The notes below the pieces were generated by a model that did no database searches, was not told where the DNA came from, and was given only the letters and a program-made list of their open reading frames with translations. Positions 11,760 through 21,872 of a stretch of 64,000 nt of DNA are shown here, piece after piece (positions within the stretch are counted from its first letter, which is position 1; the number at the start of each line of letters is the position of its first letter). The translations under genes and the position numbers were made by a program. This stretch comes from Branchiostoma lanceolatum (taxonomy: Eukaryota; Chordata; Leptocardii; Amphioxiformes; Branchiostomatidae). The DNA is taken from contig NC_089731.1 in assembly GCF_035083965.1 (NCBI RefSeq), forward strand, positions 10,328,001 to 10,392,000, read 5' to 3'.

Positions 11760-12839
11760 CCTTGCTGTGATCCTTGTTCTACCAGCAATTCTCCAGAGAT
11801 CCAGATATCACAAGCGGCCACTGGCAGTTACAAAGTAAGGATGGTACGTCTTCGTCCAAGATTAATTCACTCTACTTCTTTTAGCTGAGTGAGAGGTATA
11901 TAATTCCACGTCCTTAGGCAAATCCTACTCTTTGTTTGTGTTTGCCACCCGTCTGTGGGAATAATTCTAGACCAGCCAGTCCATATATACTAGCAGGGGG
12001 ATCCAGATTTAGGGTTGACATTTTATCATACAGTATGTCATCAGCAGCTGATATGAATTTAGGAAATTGAAGAATGTGATGTATTGAAGTGCTTTTGTTT
12101 TAAATAAAATAAATAAAATTGGTGGTACGTTGCGCTATTATAAGGGAAATATGTCAATATCTCACGTTCTGGTAGTGGTATCGTCCTCAGCCAGAGGAGA
12201 CACCAGGCAAGGTTAGCGAAAAGAGTGAAGGTCTTTTGCGGTTACAGGGGTGTAACGTTATATGCTTGTTTACAACCTCGACCTTGCTCTGTGTTACTGG
12301 ACATTGACGTACAAGACTCGTAGAAGCCGGACATTCCCCCTCTTTATCACGCCAAAGCTGTCGGTTTTTGGCTCAGCCTCAGACCAAAACCTTTCTGCTA
12401 GCATCCCTGCAGGCATGGCAGCTGCAACCCTTCCACACTGGTCAGGAGAGCACTGAACCGTGAGGGACAGAGAGAGAGTTTGTGTTTTTACACAGTAAAA
12501 CAACACACAGACTAGTAGTGACAGAACGTGGAGGGGGACAAAATCGTAACAGGTTTAACAATACTTGCAGTCTCTACAGACTCCTTGGGTTGCTGAAAAA
12601 ATGGTAATGTTATGAATAAGCCAAACTGTGTTAATGATTTGCCAAAGTTTTAGTAGCAGGCAAATGCACACATTCAGCAAACTATAGCAATGTGTGACTC
12701 CTGGCACCCCTATTTGACCAATTTCTAACCCTAGGCACCTGATGAAGACTCATAACTGGCAATCGTTCACCTCATTGATTCAAGCCCTTTATTTTTGCAG
12801 GATCATTTTCAAGATCATCATCTGAACCTGACATCTGAC
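11760..12839. promoter_or_regulatory. divergent intergenic region between urease and ureG
   Basis: About 1.08 kb separates the two start codons, which face away from each other, so this region must hold both promoters. A possible splice acceptor (TTTTTGCAG at 12792-12800) just before the ureG ATG suggests a ureG 5' UTR exon. I see no TATA box that decides a start site. Confidence 0.55.
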
Positions 12840-15800
12840 ATGGCATCTACTGATCAAGTGAGCTTTGTGAAAGGTAACAGTTAAGTTGAAATCATAGTTA
12901 ACGTTATGACAGGACTTTGCTGCACAACAACCATGCCAATTTTGAAATTTAATGTTGGGTTTTATTTGTTTGTTTGGGGCTCCCTTGACCTACTGCTCTG
13001 AGCTTGTAGGGAGAGCCCTGCATGATTTGATACTGTAAATGCAGAAATATTTGAGGTGGTTTTATGTTCGCGGTTTTCGCGGCGACCGTTTCACCGTGAA
13101 CTTAAAACCACCGCAAACATTTAGCAGTGTGTGACTAAAGCACTGCCGCGAACTTAAAAGCATGGCGAACACTCCATTTTCACTTTTAAAGTGCTCTAAT
13201 AGAGCAAAACTAAAAACCGTCATGCAAACTTAATGCATTTACAGTTCACTGTTTTGATACTCAGTTGGCCTTGTTGTTGCCCCAGTTGGACGGAGGTTAG
13301 TTAAGGTTTGTCAGGTCATCTAAGGACAGGGAACCTTTGGACTCCTTGAACTTTTGGGACCAAGTATAAGATATTTTTTCAGTTTGTGGAGACTTTCATG
13401 TCACATATATCACGGCTTTATGATTTTTTTTTGTCTTGTTGTATCGTACTGTAGCACACAAGAAGTTAAATCCAGGTACAAGGACAAAAGGTGTCGACAA
13501 GTTGCTTATTGTTCAATAAAATCAATTAATCTTAATAAGATGTGGCCATTAGGCAAATATATTCTATGATTAGGGCCTGGGCGACACAGAAGAATGCTGG
13601 TCAAAGGCAATTACCGGTAGGTGATCTAGATCTGAGGACAGGCTACTAGGTCAAAGGCCGTTAGGTGATCTGAGGACAAGCCATAGGGCTCAAAATAGTT
13701 GGTGCCTGTGCGCCCAAAACACTTCTGTGCACCTAATTTTTGACTGTGGGTGCACTGGTGCACCTAAATATTTTTGTACGCTATAGGGTACTGTAAAGGT
13801 ACTATTGTACACTAGTTTACAGAATATTCTTGAAAGTATCAAGAAAAGCAATATAACCTTTTGTTGTACTTTATTAGATTTATATAGAATCACAAATTGA
13901 AGTTCTTAAAAGAGGCATTGGCATTCAAACTTTGTAATATTATGTCTTGCTGACATTCAACTTCATTTCATGTTGTGCATCACAAATTCTTTCTGTGCAC
14001 CTAATTTTTTTGGTTGGGTACACCAGTACACCTATTTTCAAATATGAATTTCGAGCCCTTCAGCTAGGTAAAAGGCAGTTAGGTCATCTGAGGATAGGTA
14101 AACTATAAGCAGGTCAGTTGGGATTGAAACCCTCCCTCCTTGCACCATGACACTCACTGGACCCATAGCACAAACAAAACCCTTGACTATGTTTTTATCT
14201 GGAAAACAAATATTTTTCAAACAGTTGACAAGGGTGCCAACAGGTTGCTTTGTGGTTTTGTTTAAAACTAGTTAATCTTGATATGATTTGGTCATTATAT
14301 AGGCCACTTGTACAGCAGTGGCGTCGCAGTGGCGCAGTTCCTTGGTTCAAATCCGGGGTCCCCTGATTTGTCTCGTTGACGTTGTGCCCTATGCTTCACG
14401 CCACTGTGCCCCAGTGTGGAAAGGCACTTTACATGATTCTGTGACTTTGACACCTCAAGCACGTAAAAGAAACCACCACGCTTATCGAAAAGAGTATGGG
14501 TCCTTCCCGGTGAGAGTGGATCAAATATATCTGTTCTGATATGCAGCTTGTACTCTTCAGTACAAACCTGGTGTGGTATGCCATGAGGCAGTTTACTGGG
14601 TATGCAATACAAACAAACAAACAAACAGAATGTGGGTCAAAGACTGTCATGTCATCTGAGGACAGGCTGGCCTTAATTTGAACCTGCGTTTAGACCACCT
14701 GGTAGTTCAAATAGTTAATCATATGTTATGTTTTACTTTCACTTCCAATAGAAGTTGTTGTCAAAAATCATTTGTGTTGTGTCCTATATAATGTCTTTGG
14801 TTCTACATACAGCTGGGTCTATGGATGATGCCAGCAGTCAGGGGCATCATCATCACCATGGAGACCATGGCCACACCCATGAAGCCATGGAGCATCCAGG
14901 GAAATTTACAGCCAGAGATAGACCAGTCTTGAGAACAGACTGGAAGCAGGTAGGAGTTGTGAAACATGTGATATTGTAATGTGCAGTGTTGTGTCCAATC
15001 ATTTGGAATATATTGTGGTAACAAAAGGGTCAAGCAGTCATCCCCAGGTCCTTTTCCACGTAGCTTAGTACTGGTAGTGCAATGCCGCTTCGCAACGGCT
15101 CAAGTGTTTTGTCAAGGCAAGCACACTGGGTCACCCCTACCCTTTTTGATAAGTGTCATGAGAAAAGCTAGATTTGTCCCTGACACAAGTATTGTTTTCA
15201 TATTTCCTCAGCATGTCAGTCATGCAGATAAAGCAGCTCACTGCTTAGAACATTGCAAATCATTCATTTGTGGAACATGTAGGTCTCCTGATGTTGTTAT
15301 ACTTTGTGTATAATATGACAGAGAGCCTTCACAGTGGGAATAGGAGGCCCTGTCGGCTCGGGGAAGACAGCGCTGGTCCTGGCCCTGTGTAAACACCTGA
15401 GGGAGGCCCATGCCATCTGTGTGGTCACTAATGACATCTTCACCAGGTGAGCCATAACATAGTCTGGCTGCCAGACTGTTTCCAGGACCTACAAAGTACA
15501 AAGGCAAGCTCCTTGCTCTAGGGCCAGACCCTGTGTTAGACTTAGACCCTGAGAAACACAAAAGATATCGGGGGACTGGCATCCAGGCTAGCCATAACTT
15601 AGAAATTAGAGATATTCTCCTTCTTTTTTTTCAATATACACCTCTCAATCTATTGAACAGTTGGATTATTGAGTGTTGAATATGTTTTAGAGAAGACTGG
15701 GAGTTTCTCGTGAAGAACAAGGCCCTGCCAGAGGAGAGGATGAGAGCAGTGGAGACAGGAGGGTGTCCACATGCAGCCATCAGAGAGGTCAGTTGGTCTG

Positions 15801-17495
15801 ATTTACAAGCAGATAGATCTACATGTACTGGTGGCAAGGCAGTATCCAAAGGGCCAAACAGGCCTATTGTATAGTTATACTGTGTTTGGCCCTTTGGCCA
15901 CTGCCTTGCCACCAGTAGATCTGCTTGGAGATTATGTTGGTCAGCTGCATACACAAAAATGAGCACTGTCCCAGAACAGAATGTGCAAGCGATCAGGCTG
16001 GCTGGCGAATTGTTTGTATATAGCAATAATTAGCATCAACTGTCAATAAGTCACCACCATTTAACCCTTGACCTGAGCAGGTTACATGTACCTCTGTCAG
16101 TTGCAATGTGTTATCATACAGGCGTGTACAGTAGTTGTCATGTTGTAGTTAAAAAAGAATTCATCACGATTTCTGTTGGATGTTTGCGCAACATTGCATC
16201 AGAATTTTTCATCCATTGCATAGTCCTTCCTATGCAACGTTTGGAAACTAGGGATATTATCCTTACATGTACATATGCAAACATGACCTTATACAATACA
16301 TTCTGTCAAAGTGCTGCACAGATGCTCATTGAATGTATTCCATAGACTTGTATAGTATAATCTAAAATTGTAGTACATTGTATCTAGTATCGACATATTT
16401 TTTATTGGTAGGAATTTTTAACTCTTGAATTACTAGATAAAAAGGGTAAATTTAAATCAAATGGTCATTTTTTTACTGTTTTGTCATTTTCATCAGGATT
16501 ACTCACTGAATATGGAAACGGTGAAAGAACTGACAAAAAAGTTCCAGCCTGAATTGGTCATCATTGAATCTGGTGGAGACAACTTGGCTGCTAACTTCAG
16601 TACAGAGCTAGCAGATTACATCATCTATGTGATTGATGTAGCAGGTAAACAATGTGTTTCACACTTGTCAACTACAAGAAAGTTTGTGTTGACAGCCACT
16701 CCATTGAGTAGGGCGAGTCTACTAGTGCAGTCAGTTATTTTGTTGGCGGGCTTTCCTGGCCCTTCTCTTTGACTTAGCAGCAGGTTAGACTGTCTCGGTT
16801 TCAAAAGATGAAACACTGTTTTGGATCAGCTGTCACCAGGCACTGGAGAATAGTTTTAACCTACCATGACTCCTTAGACATAGAATTGTGCAAAATAACA
16901 TGTATTATTTTTTCCTCAGATTTGAGATACCCCGAAATTACATTATTAGAAACTGCAGTGAAAAAATCTTATTAAAGAGGAACACTGTTTTTTAATCCTG
17001 CAAGTTGCAATCTAATTCGACAATCTGCCAAAAAAACTTGTTTGAGATTGATTATATAGCCAATTCATTCTGTTCTCCCTTGTTGTGTGTGGATAGGAGG
17101 AGACAAAGTCCCCAGGAAAGGAGGGCCTGGAGTCACACAGAGCGACCTCCTGGTTATCAACAAGACGGACCTAGCAGAGGCTGTGGGGGCTGATCTTAAG
17201 GTGAGAGGTGCTGCAGAAGATAGGAAAATATGTCGTAAATTGTGACCATGTTGTTCCCAATGCCACCTCAGCCTAATCATTTATGTGTACCTCATTTACA
17301 TCAATGGAAATGCCCATGTTTCTCCAACCTTCCATCTTGACCTCCTGTTGCTAGGTGATGGACCGTGAGTCTGCTATGATGAGGGATGGAGGACCCACCA
17401 TCTTTGCCCAGGCAAAACACAACATTGGGGTTCCAGAGATAGCAGAGCTCATCTTATCAGCACTTAAACAATCAGTTCCACATCACACACAATAG
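12840..17495 (+). CDS. ureG: urease accessory GTPase UreG (261 aa)
   Basis: UreG binds GTP and nickel and delivers nickel to apo-urease in complex with UreD and UreF. Seven exons: 12840-12873, 14813-14949, 15322-15446, 15691-15787, 16497-16644, 17097-17200 and 17355-17495 (TAG). All phases join, giving 261 codons plus stop. Visible features are a His-rich nickel-binding N-terminus ([13 protein letters not shown], exon 2, as in plant UreG), the P-loop [11 protein letters not shown] (exon 3), [21 protein letters not shown] with the conserved Cys-Pro-His metal motif (exon 4), [11 protein letters not shown] (exon 5), [19 protein letters not shown] across exons 5-6, and the guanine motif NKTD. Bacterial UreG is about 205 residues; the excess is the N-terminal extension. 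The first small exon ([11 protein letters not shown]) fits in frame but is the least certain part. Confidence 0.95.
13032..13245. mobile_element. small MITE, ends ACTGTAAATGC / GCATTTACAGT
   Basis: An 11-bp terminal inverted repeat bounds 214 bp with several GCGAACTTAAAA-type internal motifs. It lies in ureG intron 1. A degenerate relative may lie at 31395-31490. Confidence 0.7.
14310..14615 (+). mobile_element. tRNA-derived SINE with (CAAA)n tail, family A-like
   Basis: The head has GTTCAAATCCGGGG as B box, then GGAAAGGCACTTTAC, and it ends in repeated CAAA near 14607-14627. It lies in ureG intron 1, upstream of exon 2. Confidence 0.7.
15827..15916. repeat. 34-bp-stem hairpin in ureG intron 4
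   Basis: Arms 15827-15860 and 15883-15916 are inverse copies with two mismatches and a 22-base loop. The arms contain GGTGGCAAGGCAGT and CCAAAGGGCCAAACA. Partial pairing (AGATCT, AAGCAGAT) continues outside. The hairpin starts 40 bases after the exon 4 donor. It may be a fold-back MITE or a precursor-miRNA-like transcript; no target-site duplication is evident. Confidence 0.85.
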
Positions 17496-17933
17496 TGAAC
17501 TGAAAGCTGTGTGGTAAACATCGGGCATTATCAAGTTAACATAGTGGAAATCTTTTTAGCTAATGACATGTGTTTTGAACAATGAGTAGTGTGCTGAACA
17601 TTAAGCAATTAATGAGTGAGCAATGATACATGATACAGGTTTTATTGTGGCCTGTATGGCACATCAAATTAAACATTACAGGTGTCCTTAGTGTAAGGAA
17701 ACAGAATTATGAAAGATTTGGCCAGCTTAGAAAGACAGGTGAGCATTTAGTATATAAATTAGATGATTTTTGTCAGTACTTAGGTGAAACATCGAAAACA
17801 AAAGATTATATATATTGACAAAGAGATTCATCATTGTGCCTTTATATATTTGTCATACAGTGTGCTACTACTAAAATGGAAAGCTTTTTGAAGATATATA
17901 ATGTTGTGAAAGTAGACCTGAACTACATTCTCC

Positions 17934-17939
17934 AATAAA
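17934..17939 (+). terminator. polyadenylation signal of ureG
   Basis: AATAAA about 440 bases after the ureG stop codon. Confidence 0.6.
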
Positions 17940-18990
17940 GGCTTGATATCTGATTGAAAAGAAACCAAGAGCTGTTTTGTCATTGGTGAATTGAGAAAAA
18001 GTTGTTAACATTTATGCTGAATATTTAGAAATAAAAATCTGTTACCATATTAAATTGTATTGCATTCTGATTAATTATTATAAAAGAAGAGTATTTCAAT
18101 AAACATTAAGACAGGCAATTTTGAAATAGATGGTCATCATAGTTTTGGGTTTAGCTATGGAACAGGACAACAGGTGTATGTTGCAAAAGTGACCCCTAGC
18201 ATATAACAGTAGAATTGCATCACAAGCAATATCCAAAACTGCACAGTGCCTCCAGTTGCCCAATGGATTTCGTTGCCCTTGCTCAGTTTAAGAAAAAAGT
18301 AGTAGGGAAAGTTTTCTACAACTTGTAGCACTCCTCAGAACTCTCTCAACTTCTTCAGTTTACATGTATATCCTTATCTCACAGTGCCACTAAGGTAGCC
18401 CCTGAAAACAAACCCAGTTGAACCCCCAATTAAGTATTGGGCATTCAGTTTGCAGAGCTCCTAGCCCTATAGTGACTTTGAACATGACTGGATACCATTC
18501 ATTTAACAGTCTGCCTGTGTTATGCCTATTCACCTTGGTATGAAGTCGTTTGCTAAACCTCAGGTAGCTAATTGTTCTGTGCATAATAAGTAACCAAATG
18601 TGTGTACCAAAGGTGGTGGCACTGCATCAGCTCTATATTGAATTCGCCCTCCATTCTTTCTCCCTTTGTTCTGGCAACACGAGACAGCGTTACAACCATA
18701 TTTAGACTTACTAGAGGTGACTCCTTTCTTTGTCAAAGAAGTTGGGGGTTAGTGTATCAGAAAAAAGAGCCTTTGATTCAAACTTTGCAGCTGGGAGACA
18801 TCTACAACCACAGTGCCTCAGGACTTTACTTGGAGCAGAGAAAGAACATTTTCTTGCAACCCGTTGCTCCAAGACTGCTGGGAGTCTAAGTAACCAGGGA
18901 AGCAGACCAGCAGCTAAGAGTTGCATCCCAAGGCTTACCAAGCCTCAGTATTCAAAGACGACAAATTGTGTGTGAACAGCAAACAACACG
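17940..18990. other. intergenic, ureG to first small membrane gene
   Basis: I see no supported gene here. The last ~100 bases before 18991 would be the 5' UTR of the small membrane gene; short frames here have no family features. Confidence 0.5.
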
Positions 18991-19203
18991 ATGGGTTGGT
19001 TGTGGAGCATTCTATGGCTGCTACTACTAATCTTCGTTGGATATCCACTGGGATTCCTGTTCGCGTGGTTCTGGGTTCTCCTCGGTCCGTTTGCAGCGTG
19101 CATCACCGTGTTAAAGGAGCCAATCGAGTTATTGTTCAGAGGGGCAAAACTGCCGATCACCTTTGCAGAGAACATGGTGAACCAGACCCCCATGTGTGGC
19201 TGA
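18991..19203 (+). CDS. small hairpin membrane protein, copy 1 (70 aa), unknown function
   Basis: A single-exon frame starting MGWLWSILWLLLLIF. Residues ~3-23 and ~25-44 are two hydrophobic segments separated by a Gly/Tyr-Pro turn (VGYPLGF), suggesting a membrane hairpin. The amphipathic tail ends GAKLPITFAENMV and a C-terminal Cys-Gly. A paralog at 20899-21120 shares about three quarters of its residues, and the changes are mostly conservative, so the protein is real and under selection. Both copies sit between ureG and ureF. No known domain is recognised; the overall look recalls other hairpin-type small membrane proteins, but that is only resemblance. AATAAA follows at 19832. Confidence 0.75.
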   Translation: MGWLWSILWLLLLIFVGYPLGFLFAWFWVLLGPFAACITVLKEPIELLFRGAKLPITFAENMVNQTPMCG

Positions 19204-19831
19204 TCCAGGACACGTCAACATTGGTGACCAACGACAAGCCAAGGTGTGGCTGGGAGCAGAATCAACTACTGTTACAGTAGTTCTTCAAATTGTAGTGACT
19301 GTCGATGCGCAAGAAATTTGCACATGAGATGATAAGGGAAAAGCTACATGGACAAACCAGGCAGATACATGCATCTTGATGTTGCAACTTGTTGAATCTG
19401 AATAATTTTTTAGGACACTTCTAAATCGGGACATTAAGTAATAACATTAGTTTCACACTTATCTTGAAATGATTTGGCATAACTTACGTTATGAAGTAAC
19501 AGGTGTTCTGATGTTCAGCATTTTATTGAACACTTCCATCAGTTTGACTAGCTAGCATCTCCTCAATTCCTGACCAAATCAACATGGCAACAATTAGGTC
19601 ACTAATGACGTCAACTGCTTATGCATGAAGGATCATGAAGGGTGTGGTATTGAACCATTGAACAGTTAGGGTACGTACTAGTAGTGTCTGCCATATATCA
19701 CTGTCAACTCTACCTAGATACTTCCACGGTACTGACTTTCAGTCACGCATGGCTGCTGAGTATGAATAATACATTAATTTTCTATTGTGAACTTAATCTG
19801 AATACAATTATCTTGTGCAGCCCTTTTTTTC

Positions 19832-19837
19832 AATAAA
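19832..19837 (+). terminator. polyadenylation signal after small membrane gene 1
   Basis: AATAAA about 630 bases after the stop, matching a long 3' UTR. Confidence 0.5.
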
Positions 19838-20898
19838 CTGTTGCTGTAATATTAATGGTTTTGATTGTGTGATGAGTATATGAATTATAAAGTGCCTAGT
19901 GATTGTTTGTTATGCCACTGAACCACATGCGTAACTCTCTACTCCCACCTTTACTTTCAGCTTGGCTGCCCCTGCATGCATTGCCAAGCCTACACAAACA
20001 TTGTTATGTGGGTGTTTAGAAAGGGCGTAGATTGTAATTTTTGAGCCCCCGGGGGAGGTTACCTTGCAGTGTCTATGGCTTTATTCTGCTTGTTATCTTC
20101 ACATCTTAGGGCAGTGACATTTTAATCTCACAATCACAGCAAGTGACTGAGTCGCTGATCCTCCTGTGATTACACCTGGCTCAGTTCAACTCGTCCGTCT
20201 GAAGAGAGACACACGGGCAGTTTCAACCAGGTGGGAGACCCAAGACCAGAGTTTGTGGCCTGAAACACCTGCCATAAAGGGATCGGGACAAGGATTGGGC
20301 AGTTCAGCTGAACCTGTGGGACACTGCACCTGAGAACAGCAGAAAACAGACCAGAAGTTGAACAACTGGGAGGATATAGAGGAATACAGCTACCTCGAAT
20401 ACAAGCCCAGGTATACCAGAGACAGCACACTGCCAGTTGGCGATAAGCTACAAAGAAACCAGAGTAGCCATTCTAATAGCTGCTTGACTTTTACTGAGGA
20501 GTGTTTTGTCATCAATTGCCCTGATAGAGCAAGGATCTCCAACAGACGTGTGAAAAACTTTGCTTCTGCTGGTGAAACTGTCGTACCAAAGCCACCGTAC
20601 TGGACATTGACATTCCAGCACGAACTACAGGAATCTCAAGGACGTTTGAAGGACACTTCTCTGCTGTTTGAAGGCTAAGTTTAGGGCTTGAATCTGTGTG
20701 GTCCACAAGATCTTAAATCACCTGAGTGTGGGTAGACTGTACAAAGGTCTAGACTTTGTGTCAATATAGGGTCAGTTGTTACCGGTATCTACAACAGCTG
20801 ACTATAATTTTCAGATTTACTGTACAGTTGTTGTACCTGTTGTAATCACAGTCCTTTGAAGTTGCAGTACGTTGTGTTAGCAGTACTAAACATACAAG
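19838..20898. other. intergenic between the two small membrane genes
   Basis: No coding family is recognised. A 106-residue plus-strand frame at 20358-20678 has no domain features and may be 5' UTR or chance. Confidence 0.45.
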
Positions 20899-21120
20899 AT
20901 GGGTAAATGTGATTGGATGTGGAGCATCTTGTGGCTCCTGCTTCTAATTTTCATAGGTTGGCCGCTGGGGTTCCTTTTTGCCTGGATCTGGGTGCTGATT
21001 GGTCCGTTTGCTGTCTGCATTTCGGCCTTAAAATCATTAGACGAAATACTTTTGAAAGGAGCAAAGTTACCGATCACTTTTGCTGAGAACATGGTGAAAC
21101 AAACACCAATATGTGGCTAG
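20899..21120 (+). CDS. small hairpin membrane protein, copy 2 (73 aa), unknown function
   Basis: Paralog of the gene at 18991, with a three-residue insertion (MGKCDWMWSILW). It has the same two hydrophobic segments around a Gly-Trp-Pro turn (IGWPLGF) and the same invariant block GAKLPITFAENMV, ending Ile-Cys-Gly. It is a single exon on the same strand, about 1.7 kb downstream, so the pair is a tandem duplication. The strongly conserved C-terminal block suggests that the tail, not only the hydrophobic part, is functional. A role in the urease pathway is suggested only by position. Confidence 0.75.
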   Translation: MGKCDWMWSILWLLLLIFIGWPLGFLFAWIWVLIGPFAVCISALKSLDEILLKGAKLPITFAENMVKQTPICG

Positions 21121-21267
21121 AAATCCTCAGGAAGGGTTTCCTGTCAATAATTTCAAGGAGCAAAGGGAATCAAAAGGCCTACTAGTATATTTTTACATAC
21201 AGCTTTGGGAAACCTGGAAAATCTAACAGCAACCTCTGGTGAAAACAAGGTGAAACAAACACCTAAA

Positions 21268-21273
21268 AATAAA
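21268..21273 (+). terminator. polyadenylation signal after small membrane gene 2
   Basis: AATAAA about 150 bases after the stop codon. Confidence 0.5.
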
Positions 21274-21872
21274 TAGTATGTGAATTGAAAACTTTAGGGA
21301 TGGACCACAAATGATCATGGGGGATGGGGTAGATGTTGCTAAGATGGAAAACTAAGAAAAGCATTGGCAGAAAAATGATGAAAGTAAGAAAGAAACAGGT
21401 CTAATATCTACACCCCCTCTCCCCATGATATGTACTAGTCCATCCAACATTGAGGATTAGAAAATGCAACTGTGTGGGAAAAAGCTATTAGCTGTCACCT
21501 TTTATGTGCACAAATATTTGCCTTTGCACTTTTGTACCTGAAAGTTTGTATTTTTGACAAAGTCAGCTTTTAGAAGTAACTGGTGTGCATGATGTTGACA
21601 ATATTTGTGATTTGGTGTGATTTAGGATCAGGATTTGTTCTGAGGATTTAACTTTAATCTACTGCACATCATCTTTTAATGAGGTAGAATTAGCATGGAT
21701 ACACTCCATGTTTACTTACTGTAAGCAAGGAGCTTTAAACTTCCTTGCTACATAAGTAGTATATTTAGCTTGAGGAAATTTTCTGGTGTCTTGCCTCCAT
21801 ATCTGTTACAGATCCCATTCTTCCAACGGTCCAATTAAATGTAGCTTTACAGTGTGGTTACAGTCAATGATG

